A stretch of DNA of 64,000 nt from CADCWK01 sp964244115 (GCA_964244115.1 CAXTHM010000012.1:3116-67115), one strand, 5' to 3'; counted from the stretch's first letter, positions 7,019 through 15,590 are shown. The notes: a model not told the origin generated them from the sequence alone. Numbers and translations: made by a program.

Positions 7019-9538
7019 CTACTCCTCCGTCGCCGCGACGACGGCCGTCTCTCCGGTCTGGCTCTCGGCCGCTTCGAGCGTGGACTGGAGCCGGGCGACC
7101 TCGAGCGGGTCGCGGGGCTCGATGATCGTCATCGACGTCACCTCCTCCCGGACACCGATCTTCATGACCTGGACGCCCTGGGTGGCGCGTCCGATCCTGC
7201 GGACCTGCTCCACCTTCATCCGGATCGCCTTGCCGCGGGAACTCATCAGCATGACGTCGTCTTCGGCATGACCCATCGCCGCCGCGACGATCTTGCCGGT
7301 CTTGTCGGTCAGGCGCATGGCCGTGACGCCCTTGCCGTTCCGCCCCTGCCGCGGGAAATCGCTGTTGGGCGTGCGCTTGCCGAGCCCCTTGGCCGAGATC
7401 AGGACGACGTCGTGGTCGGGCTGGATCACCTCGGAGGCGATGATCCGGTCGCCGACGCCGAGCCGGATGCCGCCGACGCCCGCCGCCTGCCGGCCCATCG
7501 GCCGGACCTCGGTCTCCTCGCTGAAGACGATCGACTGGCCGCCCTCCGTGATCAGCATGATCTCATCGGTGCCGCTCGTCATCCGGACCCAGGCGAGTTC
7601 GTCGCCGTCGTCCAGCGATATGGCGATCAGCCCGGACGCCCGCACGGCGCGGAACTGGTTGAGGTCGGTCCGCTTGACCCGGCCCAGCCGCGTCGTGAAG
7701 AACAGGTACTTGGCCTCGTCGAAGGTCGGCACCCGCATCAGCGTCGTGACCGTCTCGTCGGGCTTGAGGCTGATCAGGTTGACGATCGGCAGGCCCTTGG
7801 CCGTCCGGCCCGAGTCGGGCAGCTCGTGGACCTTGATGTGATAGACGCCGCCACGGTTGGTGAAGACCAGCAACGAGTCGTGCGTGTTGGCGTGGAGCAT
7901 GTGCTGCGGCGCGTCCTCGTCCCGCATCGTCAGCCCGGTGACGCCGCGTCCGCCGCGGTGCTGGGTCCGGTAGAACTCGTCGTTGATCCGCTTGACGTAC
8001 CCCCGCGTGGTGACCGTCACGATGACGTCGTGCTCGGGGATCAGGTCCTCCTCGGAGATGTCGCCGGAGATGTCCTGGATCCGGGTCCGGCGCTCGTCGC
8101 CATACTTGTTCTTCAGGAAGACGAGATCCTCGCGGATGATGTCGAGGACCTGCGCCCGGTCGCCGAGGATGCCTTCGAGGCGGGTGATCTCGGCGAGGAG
8201 GGCGTTGAGCTCGTCGTCGATCCGCTGGCGCTCGAGGGCGGCCAGACGGGCCAGCCGCATGTCGAGGATCGCGTCGGCCTGGACCTGGCTGAGCGAGAAC
8301 CGCGTCATCAGGTTGTTGCGCGCGTTCTCGGTCGATTGCGAGGCCCGGATCGTGGCGATGACCTCGTCGATGTTGTCGAGTGCGATCCGGAGGCCTTCGA
8401 GGATGTGGGCCCGGCGGCGGGCCCGTTCCAGCTCGTGGGCCGTCCGGCGGGTGATGACGATCTCCCGGTGGTCGAGGTATTCCTGCAGGGCGCGGCGGAG
8501 GGAGAGCACCCGCGGGACCTTGCCGTCCTCGACCAGGGCGACCATGTTGACGCCGAAGGACTGCTGCAGGGCGGTGTGCTTGAACAGGCTGTTCAGCACG
8601 CGCTTGGGCTGGGCGTCGCGCTTGAGCTCGATGATCGCCCGCATCCCGTTGCGGTCGGACTCGTCCCGGAGGTCGCTGATGCCGTCGAGCTTGCCCTCGC
8701 GGACGAGCTCGGCCATCCGCTCCAGCAGGGCCGACTTGTTGACCTGATAGGGGAGTTCGGTGACGACGATCTGGAACCGGTTGCCGCGCGGGGACTCCTC
8801 GATGAACGCCTTAGCCCGGATCACGACCCGGCCACGGCCGGTCGCGAAGGCGGCCTTGATGCCTTCACGGCCGAGGATCGTGCCGCCCGTCGGGAAGTCA
8901 GGTCCCTGGACGATCTCCATCAGCTCATCGACGGTCGCTTCCGGATTATCGATCACGTAGCTGGCGGCATTGCAGATCTCGACCAGGTTGTGGGGCGGAA
9001 TGTTCGTCGCCATGCCGACCGCGATCCCGACGCTGCCGTTGAGCAGCAGGTTCGGGAGGCGTGACGGCAGGACGCGCGGCTGCATAAGGGTGTTGTCGTA
9101 GTTCGGGTCCCAGTCGACGGTGTCCTTGTCGAGGTCGTTGAGGAGTTCGTCGGCGATCGGGGACAGCCGGGCCTCGGTGTACCGCATCGCGGCGGCGCCG
9201 TCGCCGTCGACCGAGCCGAAGTTACCCTGGCCGTCGACGAGCACGTAGCGCAGGTTGAACGGCTGCGCCATCCGGACGAGGGTGTCGTAGGCGGCCGTGT
9301 CGCTGTGGGGGTGGTAGTTCTTGAGGACTTCGCCGACGATACCGGCGCTCTTGCGGTACCGTGACGTCGAGCGCATGCCCATCTCGCTCATGGCGTAGAG
9401 GACGCGGCGCTGGACCGGCTTGAGCCCGTCGCGGGCGTCCGGGAGGGCGCGGGAGACGATGACGCTCATCGCGTAGTCGAGGAAGCCCTGGCGCATCTCG
9501 GTGTCGATGCTGGCGAGCCGGACGTTGCCGATTTCCAA
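7019..9538 (-). CDS. gyrA: DNA gyrase subunit A
   Basis: Catalytic breakage-rejoining subunit of DNA gyrase, which with GyrB introduces negative supercoils. Seen in order: DYAMSVIVSRALPDARDGLKPV at the N-terminus, the quinolone-determining helix HPHSDTAAYDTLVRMAQPF, the catalytic tyrosine in AAMRYTEARL, a coiled-coil segment in the middle, and a C-terminal beta-pinwheel opened by the GyrA box QHRGGRGV. That box distinguishes GyrA from topoisomerase IV ParC. About 839 residues, a normal length. The start is placed at a TTG (9538) with GAAGGGAAG upstream; a TTG at 9565 is the alternative. The quinolone region has S and T where E. coli has G81 and S83. No gyrB lies in the window. Confidence 0.97.
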   Translation of the reverse strand: MEIGNVRLASIDTEMRQGFLDYAMSVIVSRALPDARDGLKPVQRRVLYAMSEMGMRSTSRYRKSAGIVGEVLKNYHPHSDTAAYDTLVRMAQPFNLRYVLVDGQGNFGSVDGDGAAAMRYTEARLSPIADELLNDLDKDTVDWDPNYDNTLMQPRVLPSRLPNLLLNGSVGIAVGMATNIPPHNLVEICNAASYVIDNPEATVDELMEIVQGPDFPTGGTILGREGIKAAFATGRGRVVIRAKAFIEESPRGNRFQIVVTELPYQVNKSALLERMAELVREGKLDGISDLRDESDRNGMRAIIELKRDAQPKRVLNSLFKHTALQQSFGVNMVALVEDGKVPRVLSLRRALQEYLDHREIVITRRTAHELERARRRAHILEGLRIALDNIDEVIATIRASQSTENARNNLMTRFSLSQVQADAILDMRLARLAALERQRIDDELNALLAEITRLEGILGDRAQVLDIIREDLVFLKNKYGDERRTRIQDISGDISEEDLIPEHDVIVTVTTRGYVKRINDEFYRTQHRGGRGVTGLTMRDEDAPQHMLHANTHDSLLVFTNRGGVYHIKVHELPDSGRTAKGLPIVNLISLKPDETVTTLMRVPTFDEAKYLFFTTRLGRVKRTDLNQFRAVRASGLIAISLDDGDELAWVRMTSGTDEIMLITEGGQSIVFSEETEVRPMGRQAAGVGGIRLGVGDRIIASEVIQPDHDVVLISAKGLGKRTPNSDFPRQGRNGKGVTAMRLTDKTGKIVAAAMGHAEDDVMLMSSRGKAIRMKVEQVRRIGRATQGVQVMKIGVREEVTSMTIIEPRDPLEVARLQSTLEAAESQTGETAVVAATEE

Positions 9539-9598
9539 AGTGCGCTTCCCTTCGAGTGGCAGCAATGAGGGCGGGTTCTTGCTGCCCAGAACTGCATA

Positions 9599-9607
9599 AT
9601 GATACCA
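9599..9607 (-). promoter_or_regulatory. Extended -10 promoter element of gyrA, TGGTATCAT
   Basis: The minus strand reads TGGTATCAT about 60 bp before the gyrA start. The same 9-mer precedes the PHP gene and guaB. The tandem repeat at 9610-9635 lies directly upstream, where a -35 element or activator site would be. Confidence 0.5.
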
Positions 9608-9609
9608 GA

Positions 9610-9643
9610 TTGGCCTTTCCTATTGGCCTTTCCTATAGGAAAG
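9610..9643. repeat. Tandem 13-mers ending in a palindrome between gyrA and the YcaQ-like gene
   Basis: Two exact copies of the 13-mer TTGGCCTTTCCTA (9610-9622 and 9623-9635) run into a perfect 16-bp palindrome, CTTTCCTATAGGAAAG (9628-9643). The palindrome shares bases with the second copy. The block lies between two divergent genes and abuts the likely gyrA -10 element, the position expected for an operator. Confidence 0.6.
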
Positions 9644-9684
9644 ACGGGTCGCTTGGCGTCACGCCGGAAAGGCCGCTGTTCCCG

Positions 9685-10944
9685 ATGATCGTCTCTCGCC
9701 CGGAAGCCATCGCCCTGCTGCTCGCTCGACAAGGGCTGACGACGCCCGGCTACGCCGATGAAGCCAGCCGGACCAGTGATCTCGACCAGGTCGTCGCCTG
9801 TATCCGGCAGATGGGTGTCCTCCAGATCGACACGATCCATGTCGTCGCCCGGAGCCCGTACCTCGTGCTCTGGTCGCGACTGGGGGCGTTCGCGCCGTCG
9901 CTCCTGGAGCAGGCGCTGGAGGATCGGCGGATCTTCGAGTACTGGTCGCACGAGGCGTCGTTCCTGCCGATCGAGCATCTACCGTACTCGCGTACGCTCA
10001 TGCTCGAAACGGACTCGAACCCCCGGCGCATCCGGTGGGTTCAGCGACGCATCGATGACGCCCCGGTCATCGACGCCGTGCTGGCGCGGACCGACCACGG
10101 TGCCGAGGTCCGATCGTCCGACTTCGAGCGGGCGGTCCCAGGCAGTGGTCAGGGCTGGTGGGACTGGAAACCGGAGAAGATGGCGCTGGAGATCCTGTTC
10201 ATGCTCGGCGAGCTGACCGTGTCCCGGCGCGACCGATTCCACCGGATTTACCGCCGCTGGGAGGACCAGTTCCCGGATCTGAACGACGCCGACCTGCCGG
10301 ACGCCGAGGCCGTGGCCGATCAGCACGTCAGGATCGCGACCCGGGCACTGGGCGTCGCCACCCGGAGCTGGATCGCGGACTACTTCCGCCGCCCCCAGGC
10401 CGAGACGAAGCTCGCGATCGAGCGCCTCGTCGCGGCCGGGGAGCTGGTTCCGGCCGAGATCGAGGGGATCGGTCCAGGCTGGATGACAGCCGACACCGAG
10501 ACGCTGCTGAGCGAGATCCGGGACGGTCAGCACACGCCGCATGGGACCGTCCTGCTATCCCCATTCGACCCAGTCGTCTGGCATCGAACCCGGGCGCTCG
10601 AGCTGATGGGGTTCGACTACCGGATCGAGTGCTACACCCCGGAGGCGAAGCGGCGCTACGGCTACTTCACGCTGCCGATCCTGCACGCCGGCCGCCTCGT
10701 CGGCCGGCTGGACCCGAAGGCGCACCGACAGGAACGACGGCTGGAGGTCAAGGCCATCCACCTCGAACCGGGTGTCGAGATCACCGCCGATCTGCTCGAA
10801 GGAATCGCGACGGCGCTGGTCCGTTTCGCCGCCTGGCAGGAGCTCGACGACGTACAGATCGTCGCGTCGAATCCGCCGATCCTGCGGCGGCGGCTGGGGC
10901 CTGCGATCCGTGCTGCCCACCGGGACGCAGTACCTGTGATGTAG
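9685..10944 (+). CDS. Winged-helix protein of the YcaQ/AlkX DNA-glycosylase family
   Basis: Protein of 419 residues resembling the HTH_42 (YcaQ) family, whose studied members unhook interstrand DNA crosslinks as glycosylases. Visible landmarks are an N-terminal winged-helix region with IRQMGVLQIDTIHVVARSPY (QID being the family's catalytic-region motif), FEYWSHEASFLP, GWWDWKPEKMALEILF and a C-terminal LLSPFDPVVWHRTRALELMG followed by YFTLPIL. All are family landmarks. The ATG at 9685 starts just before the conserved region; the longer frame start at 9556 would run through the tandem repeat. The gene is divergent from gyrA, which suits shared regulation of DNA-maintenance genes, though that is inference. 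Confidence 0.85.
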   Translation: MIVSRPEAIALLLARQGLTTPGYADEASRTSDLDQVVACIRQMGVLQIDTIHVVARSPYLVLWSRLGAFAPSLLEQALEDRRIFEYWSHEASFLPIEHLPYSRTLMLETDSNPRRIRWVQRRIDDAPVIDAVLARTDHGAEVRSSDFERAVPGSGQGWWDWKPEKMALEILFMLGELTVSRRDRFHRIYRRWEDQFPDLNDADLPDAEAVADQHVRIATRALGVATRSWIADYFRRPQAETKLAIERLVAAGELVPAEIEGIGPGWMTADTETLLSEIRDGQHTPHGTVLLSPFDPVVWHRTRALELMGFDYRIECYTPEAKRRYGYFTLPILHAGRLVGRLDPKAHRQERRLEVKAIHLEPGVEITADLLEGIATALVRFAAWQELDDVQIVASNPPILRRRLGPAIRAAHRDAVPVM

Positions 10945-11102
10945 GGTCATGGGCTTGCCCTGAACGGCGCCCGCAGGCGCCATCGCCCCAGGGGCGATAA
11001 CCGGCGTTCCAGGTTCAAACACGAACGTGATTGCCCACTCATCGCTCACCGTCGACTATTCGCACGGATCATTCGGAAATGGTTGAACCCGGATCACCGT
11101 CT

Positions 11103-11160
11103 CGCCTCGCGGCGAAGGCCGCTGAGGCGGCCGGGCTCGCAAGCGTCGCCCCTACGACGA
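11103..11160 (+). repeat. Repeat family 2, copy 1
   Basis: The ordered modules GGCCGCTGAGGCGGCC, GGGCTCGCAAGC and GCCCCTACGACGA match the copies at 21455-21524 (inverted) and 39973-40034. In those copies the ATCGCCC/GGGCGAT palindrome is directly attached; here it lies about 100 bp away, at 10982-10998. Confidence 0.65.
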
Positions 11161-11188
11161 ACGCTCGCGCCCCATCGTGGGCACCCGA

Positions 11189-11213
11189 ACGGCCGCCCAA
11201 AACGGGCGGCCGT
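11189..11213 (-). terminator. Hairpin terminator of metY
   Basis: A 10-bp perfect stem, ACGGCCGCCC / GGGCGGCCGT, with a five-base loop. It lies 36 bp after the metY stop. There is no clear T-run on the minus strand. Confidence 0.6.
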
Positions 11214-11249
11214 CTGTCGGGTCATCTGATCGTGGTTGCTGTCGGTCAA

Positions 11250-12539
11250 TCAGACCTTCGCGAGCGCCTGCTCAAGGTCGGCGATCAGGTCGCCGACGGT
11301 CTCCAGGCCGACCGAGAGGCGGACATAATCCGGGGAGACACCGGTCGCCTGGAGGGCGTTCTCGTCCAGCTGGCTGTGGGTGGTCGAGGCCGGGTGGATG
11401 ATCAGCGACTTGGCGTCGCCGATGTTGGCGAGGTGCGAGAAGACCTCGACCGAGTCGATCAGCTTCTTCCCGGCCTCCAGACCACCCTTGACGCCGAAGC
11501 CGAGGATTGCGCCGAACAGGCCGTTCCGGTGGTACTTGCGCGCCGTCTCATAGGCCGGGTGACCGGCGAGGCCGGGGTAGTTGACCCACTCGACCTTGGG
11601 GTGCTCGCCGAGGAAGCGGGCGATCTGGAGCGCGTTCTGGCTGTGCCGCTCCATCCGCAGTGGGAGCGTCTCGACGCCCTGCAGGATCAGGAACGAGTTG
11701 AACGGGCTGATTGCCGCTCCCGTATCGCGCAGGATCTGGACGCGGGCCTTGATGATGAAGGCGAGGTTGCCGAACGCCTCGCTGTAGACCAGCCCGTGGT
11801 AGCTCTCGTCGGGCTCGGTGAACTCGGGGAACCGCCCGGACGCCGCCCAGTCGAACCGGCCGGCATCGACGACCACGCCGCCGATCGAGGTCCCGTGGCC
11901 GCCGATGAACTTGGTCAGCGAGTGGATGACGATGTCGGCCCCGTGCGCGATCGGGTTGACCAGGTACGGGCTTGGCATCGTGTTGTCGAGGATCAGCGGG
12001 ACGCCGGCATCGTGGGCGGCCTTGGCGACCGCGGCGATGTCGAGGGTGACCAGGTTCGGGTTGCCGACGGTCTCGCTGTAGACGGCCTTGGTCTTGTCGG
12101 TGATCGCCGCGGCGACGGCTTCGGCCGTCGGCTCGACGAACCGGACGTGGATCCCCTGCTTCTTCAACGTGTAGTTGAACAGATTGTAGGTGCCGCCGTA
12201 GAGGCTGGTGGTCGAGACGATCTCGTCCCCGGCGCTAGCGATGTTCTGGATCGCGGCGGTCTCGGCAGCCTGGCCGGACGCGAAGGCGAGGGCCGCGGCG
12301 CCGCCTTCGAGCGCGGCGATTCGCTTCTCGAGGACGTCCGTCGTCGGGTTCATCAGGCGGGTGTAGATGTTGCCGAACTTCTGGAGGGCGAACAGGTCGC
12401 TGGCGTCCTGCGCGTTCTCGAAGACGTAGCTCGTCGTCTGGTAGATCGGGACGGCGCGGGAGCGTGACGTCGGGTCGAGGTCCTGGCCGGCGTGGAGGGC
12501 GAGGGTCTCGAAGCCCTGGGTGCGCGTCTCGTCGGTCAT
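11250..12539 (-). CDS. metY: O-acetylhomoserine aminocarboxypropyltransferase (sulfhydrylase)
   Basis: PLP enzyme of 429 residues that makes homocysteine from O-acetylhomoserine and sulfide. The N-terminus FETLALHAGQDLDP and PIYQTTSYVFEN are typical of the Cys/Met-metabolism PLP family. YTRLMNPTTDVLEKRIAALE follows, and SLTKFIGGHGTSIGG carries the PLP-binding lysine. The long form with HPKVEWVNYPGL and the SLIIHPASTTH motif separates it from cystathionine gamma-synthase. AAGGAG stands before the ATG. It lies 54 bp downstream of metX and is surely cotranscribed, so the SAM-I riboswitch upstream of metX controls both. Confidence 0.95.
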   Translation of the reverse strand: MTDETRTQGFETLALHAGQDLDPTSRSRAVPIYQTTSYVFENAQDASDLFALQKFGNIYTRLMNPTTDVLEKRIAALEGGAAALAFASGQAAETAAIQNIASAGDEIVSTTSLYGGTYNLFNYTLKKQGIHVRFVEPTAEAVAAAITDKTKAVYSETVGNPNLVTLDIAAVAKAAHDAGVPLILDNTMPSPYLVNPIAHGADIVIHSLTKFIGGHGTSIGGVVVDAGRFDWAASGRFPEFTEPDESYHGLVYSEAFGNLAFIIKARVQILRDTGAAISPFNSFLILQGVETLPLRMERHSQNALQIARFLGEHPKVEWVNYPGLAGHPAYETARKYHRNGLFGAILGFGVKGGLEAGKKLIDSVEVFSHLANIGDAKSLIIHPASTTHSQLDENALQATGVSPDYVRLSVGLETVGDLIADLEQALAKV

Positions 12540-12593
12540 CGGTCTCTCCTTGGGGGGTGAATGGCGATCGTCAGGGTCGGTTCCTGGGGGGAG

Positions 12594-13685
12594 TCAGGAC
12601 GGCTGAGCCAGCGGAAGGCGTCGGAGGAACGGTGTCAGGATCGCGTCGAGCTGATCCCACTCCTTCAGGAAGGCGTCGTGGCCGTGCGGGGAGTCGATCT
12701 CTTCGTAGGTCGCGTCGATCCCGAGGACGGCCATCCGGTCGGCCAGGGCCTCGATCTCGTCCGGCGGGAACAGCCAGTCCGTGCGGATACCGATGAGCAG
12801 GACCGGCGCCGCGATCTGGCCGAACCACCGCTCCTCCCCGCCGTTCCGGCCGACGTCGTAGAGGTCCATCGCCCGGGTGAGGTAGAGGTAGCTGTTGGCG
12901 TCGAAGCGCCGGACCAGCTTGTCCCCGTGGTGATGGAGGTAGCCCTCGATGTCGAAGGTCGGGCCGAAGGCGGGGTAGGTGTCGGGCCGGCTGGCCGGGC
13001 TGCGGCCGAACCGGAGCGCCATGCTCTCCCGCGAGTGGTACGTCGTCATGGCCGCCATGCGGGCGGTCGCGAGGCCGGCGGCCGGGAAGGTCCCCTCGCT
13101 CTGGTACTCGCCCCCGCGCCAGTCCGGGTCGGCCATGATCGCCCGCCGCCCGAGCTCGCCGTGGACCGCGATCCCCATCGGGCCGAGGGCCCCGGTCGCC
13201 GCCAGCGGGATCGCCGCCGCGACCATGTCCGGGTGCCGCGTCGCCCACTCCAGCGCCTGGAGGCCGCCGATCGAGCCGCCGATCGCGACCAGCCGGGTCA
13301 CGCCGAGTGACTCCAACAGGAGCCGCTGGGCATTGACCATGTCGCCGATGCTGACGAGCGGAAAGCGCATGGCGTAGGGTCGGCGAGTGAGCGGATCGAT
13401 ACTGGCCGGACCGGAACTGCCGGAGCAGCCGCCGATGACGTTGACGCAGACGACGAACGCCCGGTCGGTGTCGATCGGCGCGCCCGGCCCGATCACCGGT
13501 GCCCACCAGCCGCCGGGGCCGGCCGCGAGCGATTCACCGGTGAGGGCGTGCAGGACGATGACCGCGTTGTCCCCGGCGGCGTTGAGCTTGCCCCACGTCC
13601 GGTAGGCAAGGGTGACATTCGGCAGCGACCCGCCGAGTTCGAAATCGAACCTGCCCGTCTCGAACAGGCGAAGCTCGCCGTCCAT
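12594..13685 (-). CDS. metX: Homoserine O-acetyltransferase
   Basis: Alpha/beta-hydrolase-fold acyltransferase that activates homoserine with acetyl-CoA, the first committed step of methionine synthesis. The nucleophile serine lies in VAIGGSIGGLQALEW; other family landmarks are VLHALTGESLA, VCVNVIGGCSGSSGP and DPDWRGGEY. The aspartate and histidine of the triad are in IRTDWLFPP and DSPHGHDAFL. Family members that use acetyl-CoA or succinyl-CoA look alike; acetyl is preferred here because MetY is adjacent. From the ATG at 13685 the protein has 363 residues; a GTG at 13802 behind GGAGAGG would add 39 non-conserved residues. Regulated by the SAM-I riboswitch. Confidence 0.94.
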   Translation of the reverse strand: MDGELRLFETGRFDFELGGSLPNVTLAYRTWGKLNAAGDNAVIVLHALTGESLAAGPGGWWAPVIGPGAPIDTDRAFVVCVNVIGGCSGSSGPASIDPLTRRPYAMRFPLVSIGDMVNAQRLLLESLGVTRLVAIGGSIGGLQALEWATRHPDMVAAAIPLAATGALGPMGIAVHGELGRRAIMADPDWRGGEYQSEGTFPAAGLATARMAAMTTYHSRESMALRFGRSPASRPDTYPAFGPTFDIEGYLHHHGDKLVRRFDANSYLYLTRAMDLYDVGRNGGEERWFGQIAAPVLLIGIRTDWLFPPDEIEALADRMAVLGIDATYEEIDSPHGHDAFLKEWDQLDAILTPFLRRLPLAQPS

Positions 13686-13893
13686 GAGCGGTGCGGCGGG
13701 GCGATGAGCCAACTCGCCGACGATCGCGAGGTGCGATCGCCGACCAGGGCGGTCCGGTGTCCGGTCTGACCGAGGGGTGGCTGGCGCCCGTGAACCGACC
13801 ACGATAGGGCATCCTCTCCGGTGCGTCCCCGGACGCCGACGGGCGCCGCTGGGAACGAACTGCTACAGGCCTTTCGGGAGGCTGCCGCGACGC

Positions 13894-13919
13894 AAAAAAC
13901 CCCTTGCCGGAGCAAGGGG
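13894..13919 (-). terminator. Intrinsic terminator of the metXY leader
   Basis: On the minus strand CCCCTTGC, a four-base loop, GCAAGGGG and six Ts. It lies just after the SAM-I aptamer and before metX, the expression platform of a transcriptional-off riboswitch: with SAM bound the hairpin forms and transcription stops. Confidence 0.9.
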
Positions 13920-13938
13920 ATGTGCGTCGCAACGCTAT

Positions 13939-14059
13939 TCCCTTATCTCGCAGATCACTCTGCCGGAATTGGCACCTTGCGCGCGCACATGATGGTGTGC
14001 GAACGTCGCAGGCTGCCGGGCTTCACAGGGCCGTATCCCTCCACCTCTCTTGATAAGGC
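13939..14059 (-). ncRNA. SAM-I (S-box) riboswitch
   Basis: The minus strand carries the S-box consensus almost base for base: CTTATCAAGAGAGGTGGAGG, then GGCCCTGTGAAGCCCGGCA, GGTGCCAATTCC and the closing GAGATAAGG. The last pairs with CTTATC to form P1. The variable P3 arm contains TGCGACGTTCGCA-type pairing. The aptamer is followed by a rho-independent terminator (13894-13919) and then metX and metY, and is preceded by a good promoter (14083-14111). It should turn metXY off when S-adenosylmethionine is plentiful. Confidence 0.97.
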
Positions 14060-14082
14060 AGCATATTCGGTTGTGGGGACGG

Positions 14083-14111
14083 AATGTACCAACGGTAGGT
14101 GGCGCTGTCAA
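14083..14111 (-). promoter_or_regulatory. Sigma-70 type promoter for the metXY leader
   Basis: The minus strand reads TTGACA (14111-14106), 17 bases, then TACATT (14088-14083). This is a perfect -35 with a 4-of-6 -10 at ideal spacing. The predicted RNA start, near 14076, is about 17 bases before the first P1 base of the riboswitch. Confidence 0.8.
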
Positions 14112-14155
14112 CCGGCCCGTGACGGGCTTCCCGACGTTCCCGAGGAGGAGATCGC

Positions 14156-14686
14156 ATGCCCAGACTGTTCCACGTCAGCGACCGGGACGACATCGAACGG
14201 TTCGAGCCACGGGTCGCGCCGACCGATCCCGACGCCCGTCGCGCCGTCTGGGCGATCGACGAGGCTCACGTCGGCAACCAGTTGCTGCCCCGCGATTGCC
14301 CGAGGGTCTGCTTCCGCACAGGAAGGACGACATCGCCGGAAGATCGCCGCCGGTTCCTGCTCGACGATCCGTCGTCACGGGTCCTTGCGATCGAGACGGC
14401 GTGGTGGGAACGGGTCCGTTCATCGACGCTGTGGGTCTACGAGCTGCCCACGTATCCCTTCACGCTGCTGGACGAGACCGCGGGATACTACCTGGCCGAC
14501 GAGACCGTCGTTCCCGTCGGCCGGCAGGAGATCGACGATGTCCCGGCCGCACTCCTCGCGATGGGCTACGAACTCCGGGTGATGCCGTCGCTCTGGCCAC
14601 TCCGGGACGCGGTGATCGCGTCGTCACTCGACTTCTCGGTCATCCGCTGGCGGAATGCCGGACCGGACGCCCGGGTCAACCCTTGA
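14156..14686 (+). CDS. Conserved protein of unknown function (DUF6886-like)
   Basis: Protein of 176 residues starting MPRLFHVSDRDDIERFEPR, with VWAIDEAHVGNQLLPRDCPRV in the middle and repeated Trp/Glu/Thr-containing strands. From memory this resembles a family annotated as DUF6886. Members are small soluble proteins with no known function, and the fold hints at an ADP-ribosyl or mono-nucleotide binding pocket only by analogy. GAGGAGGAG precedes the ATG at good spacing. It converges on the ABC permease gene, overlapping its stop by 11 bp, and is divergent from the metXY leader. Confidence 0.75.
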   Translation: MPRLFHVSDRDDIERFEPRVAPTDPDARRAVWAIDEAHVGNQLLPRDCPRVCFRTGRTTSPEDRRRFLLDDPSSRVLAIETAWWERVRSSTLWVYELPTYPFTLLDETAGYYLADETVVPVGRQEIDDVPAALLAMGYELRVMPSLWPLRDAVIASSLDFSVIRWRNAGPDARVNP

Positions 14687-15590
14687 TGCCCGTCGTCGCG
14701 GAGAGTCCCTGGATGAAGAGCTTCTGGGCGGCGAAGAACAGGATGATCATCGGGATCGTCATCATCACCGAAGCCGCCATGAGCAGACCCCAGTCCATGT
14801 CGTAGTCCGCCTTGAACGAGGCGAGCCCGAGGCTGAGCGTGAAGTTGTCGCGGTCGTTGAGGTAGATCAGCGGGACGAGGAAGTCGTCCCACTTGGCCTG
14901 GAACTCGAAAACGCCGATCGCGACGAGGGCCGGCTTGAGCAGCGGGACCAGCACCCCGAACAGGATCCGGAAGTACCCCGCGCCGTCGAGCCGGGCGGCA
15001 TCCATCAGGTCCTGCGGGATGTTCTTGAAGAACTGGCGCAGCATGAAGATGTAGAACGACGAGCCGAACAGATTGCCGAGGAAGAGCGGGAAGAACGTGC
15101 CGACGAGCCCGAGTTCGTTCCAGATCAGGAACGTCGGGATCAGCGTGACGGCGCCGGGCAGCATGTAGGACGCCAGCAGGACGCCGAACAGGACACCGCG
15201 CCCGCGGAACCGGAGTCGGGCGAAGCCATAGGCGACGACCAGACTCGAGAAGATGACCAGGACGACCGAGAGCGTCGAGATCAGGACCGTGTTCAGCAGC
15301 CAGCGGCCGATCGGGGCGTACCGGAAGACGTTGGCGTAGTTGTCGAACGTGATCCGACTCGGCAGCAGCGAGTCCGAGAAGATCTCGCTGGAGGGCTTGA
15401 GCGAAGACAGCACCAGCCAGACGAACGGCGAGATGAAGACGAGCGAGAGCAGGATGAGGAGCAGGTAGAGCAGGCCGCTGACCGGGACGGCCCGCCGGCG
15501 CGAAGGGGCCGGGGATGTCACGTCCAGCGCAGCGCCGCGCTGGACGCTCGCCGGGAACTGCTCAATCACGGTGCCTTGCTGGACAGCCAT
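14676..15590 (-). CDS. Sugar ABC transporter permease, MalG type
   Basis: Inner-membrane subunit of a carbohydrate importer (CUT1 type). Six hydrophobic helices are visible, the first near GLLYLLLILLSLVFISPFVW. The cytoplasmic EAA loop reads DAARLDGAGYFRILFGVLVP, which docks onto the ATPase. The protein ends ALSATTGIKG, typical of MalG-type permeases. The ATG at 15590 is chosen because AGGAG lies six bases upstream; the frame also offers 15620. It is the third gene of a minus-strand operon after the binding protein and the MalF-type permease. No ATPase is encoded nearby, so a shared MsmK/UgpC-like ATPase elsewhere is expected. Confidence 0.93.
   Translation of the reverse strand: MAVQQGTVIEQFPASVQRGAALDVTSPAPSRRRAVPVSGLLYLLLILLSLVFISPFVWLVLSSLKPSSEIFSDSLLPSRITFDNYANVFRYAPIGRWLLNTVLISTLSVVLVIFSSLVVAYGFARLRFRGRGVLFGVLLASYMLPGAVTLIPTFLIWNELGLVGTFFPLFLGNLFGSSFYIFMLRQFFKNIPQDLMDAARLDGAGYFRILFGVLVPLLKPALVAIGVFEFQAKWDDFLVPLIYLNDRDNFTLSLGLASFKADYDMDWGLLMAASVMMTIPMIILFFAAQKLFIQGLSATTGIKG

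Larger units (their letters stand above)
10945..11249. other. Convergent intergenic region with palindromes
   Basis: A 305-bp gap between the YcaQ-like gene and metY, tail to tail. It contains two tight palindromes (GGCGCC repeated at 10966-10971 and 10976-10981; ATCGCCCC/GGGGCGAT at 10982-10998), a family 2 repeat (11103-11160) and the metY terminator (11189-11213). No gene is supported. Confidence 0.65.

Noticed and set aside
6686..9064. Long plus-strand reading frame of 792 residues opposite gyrA
   Set aside because: It is the antisense shadow of gyrA. The Asp/Val/Leu-Arg-rich composition is typical of reverse frames of high-GC genes, with no motif or ribosome binding site.
10961..10998. 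Possible CRISPR or tRNA-like hairpins in the gap after the YcaQ-like gene
   Set aside because: Only two short palindromes are present, with no regular spacers and no cloverleaf. They are treated as part of the family 2 repeat region.
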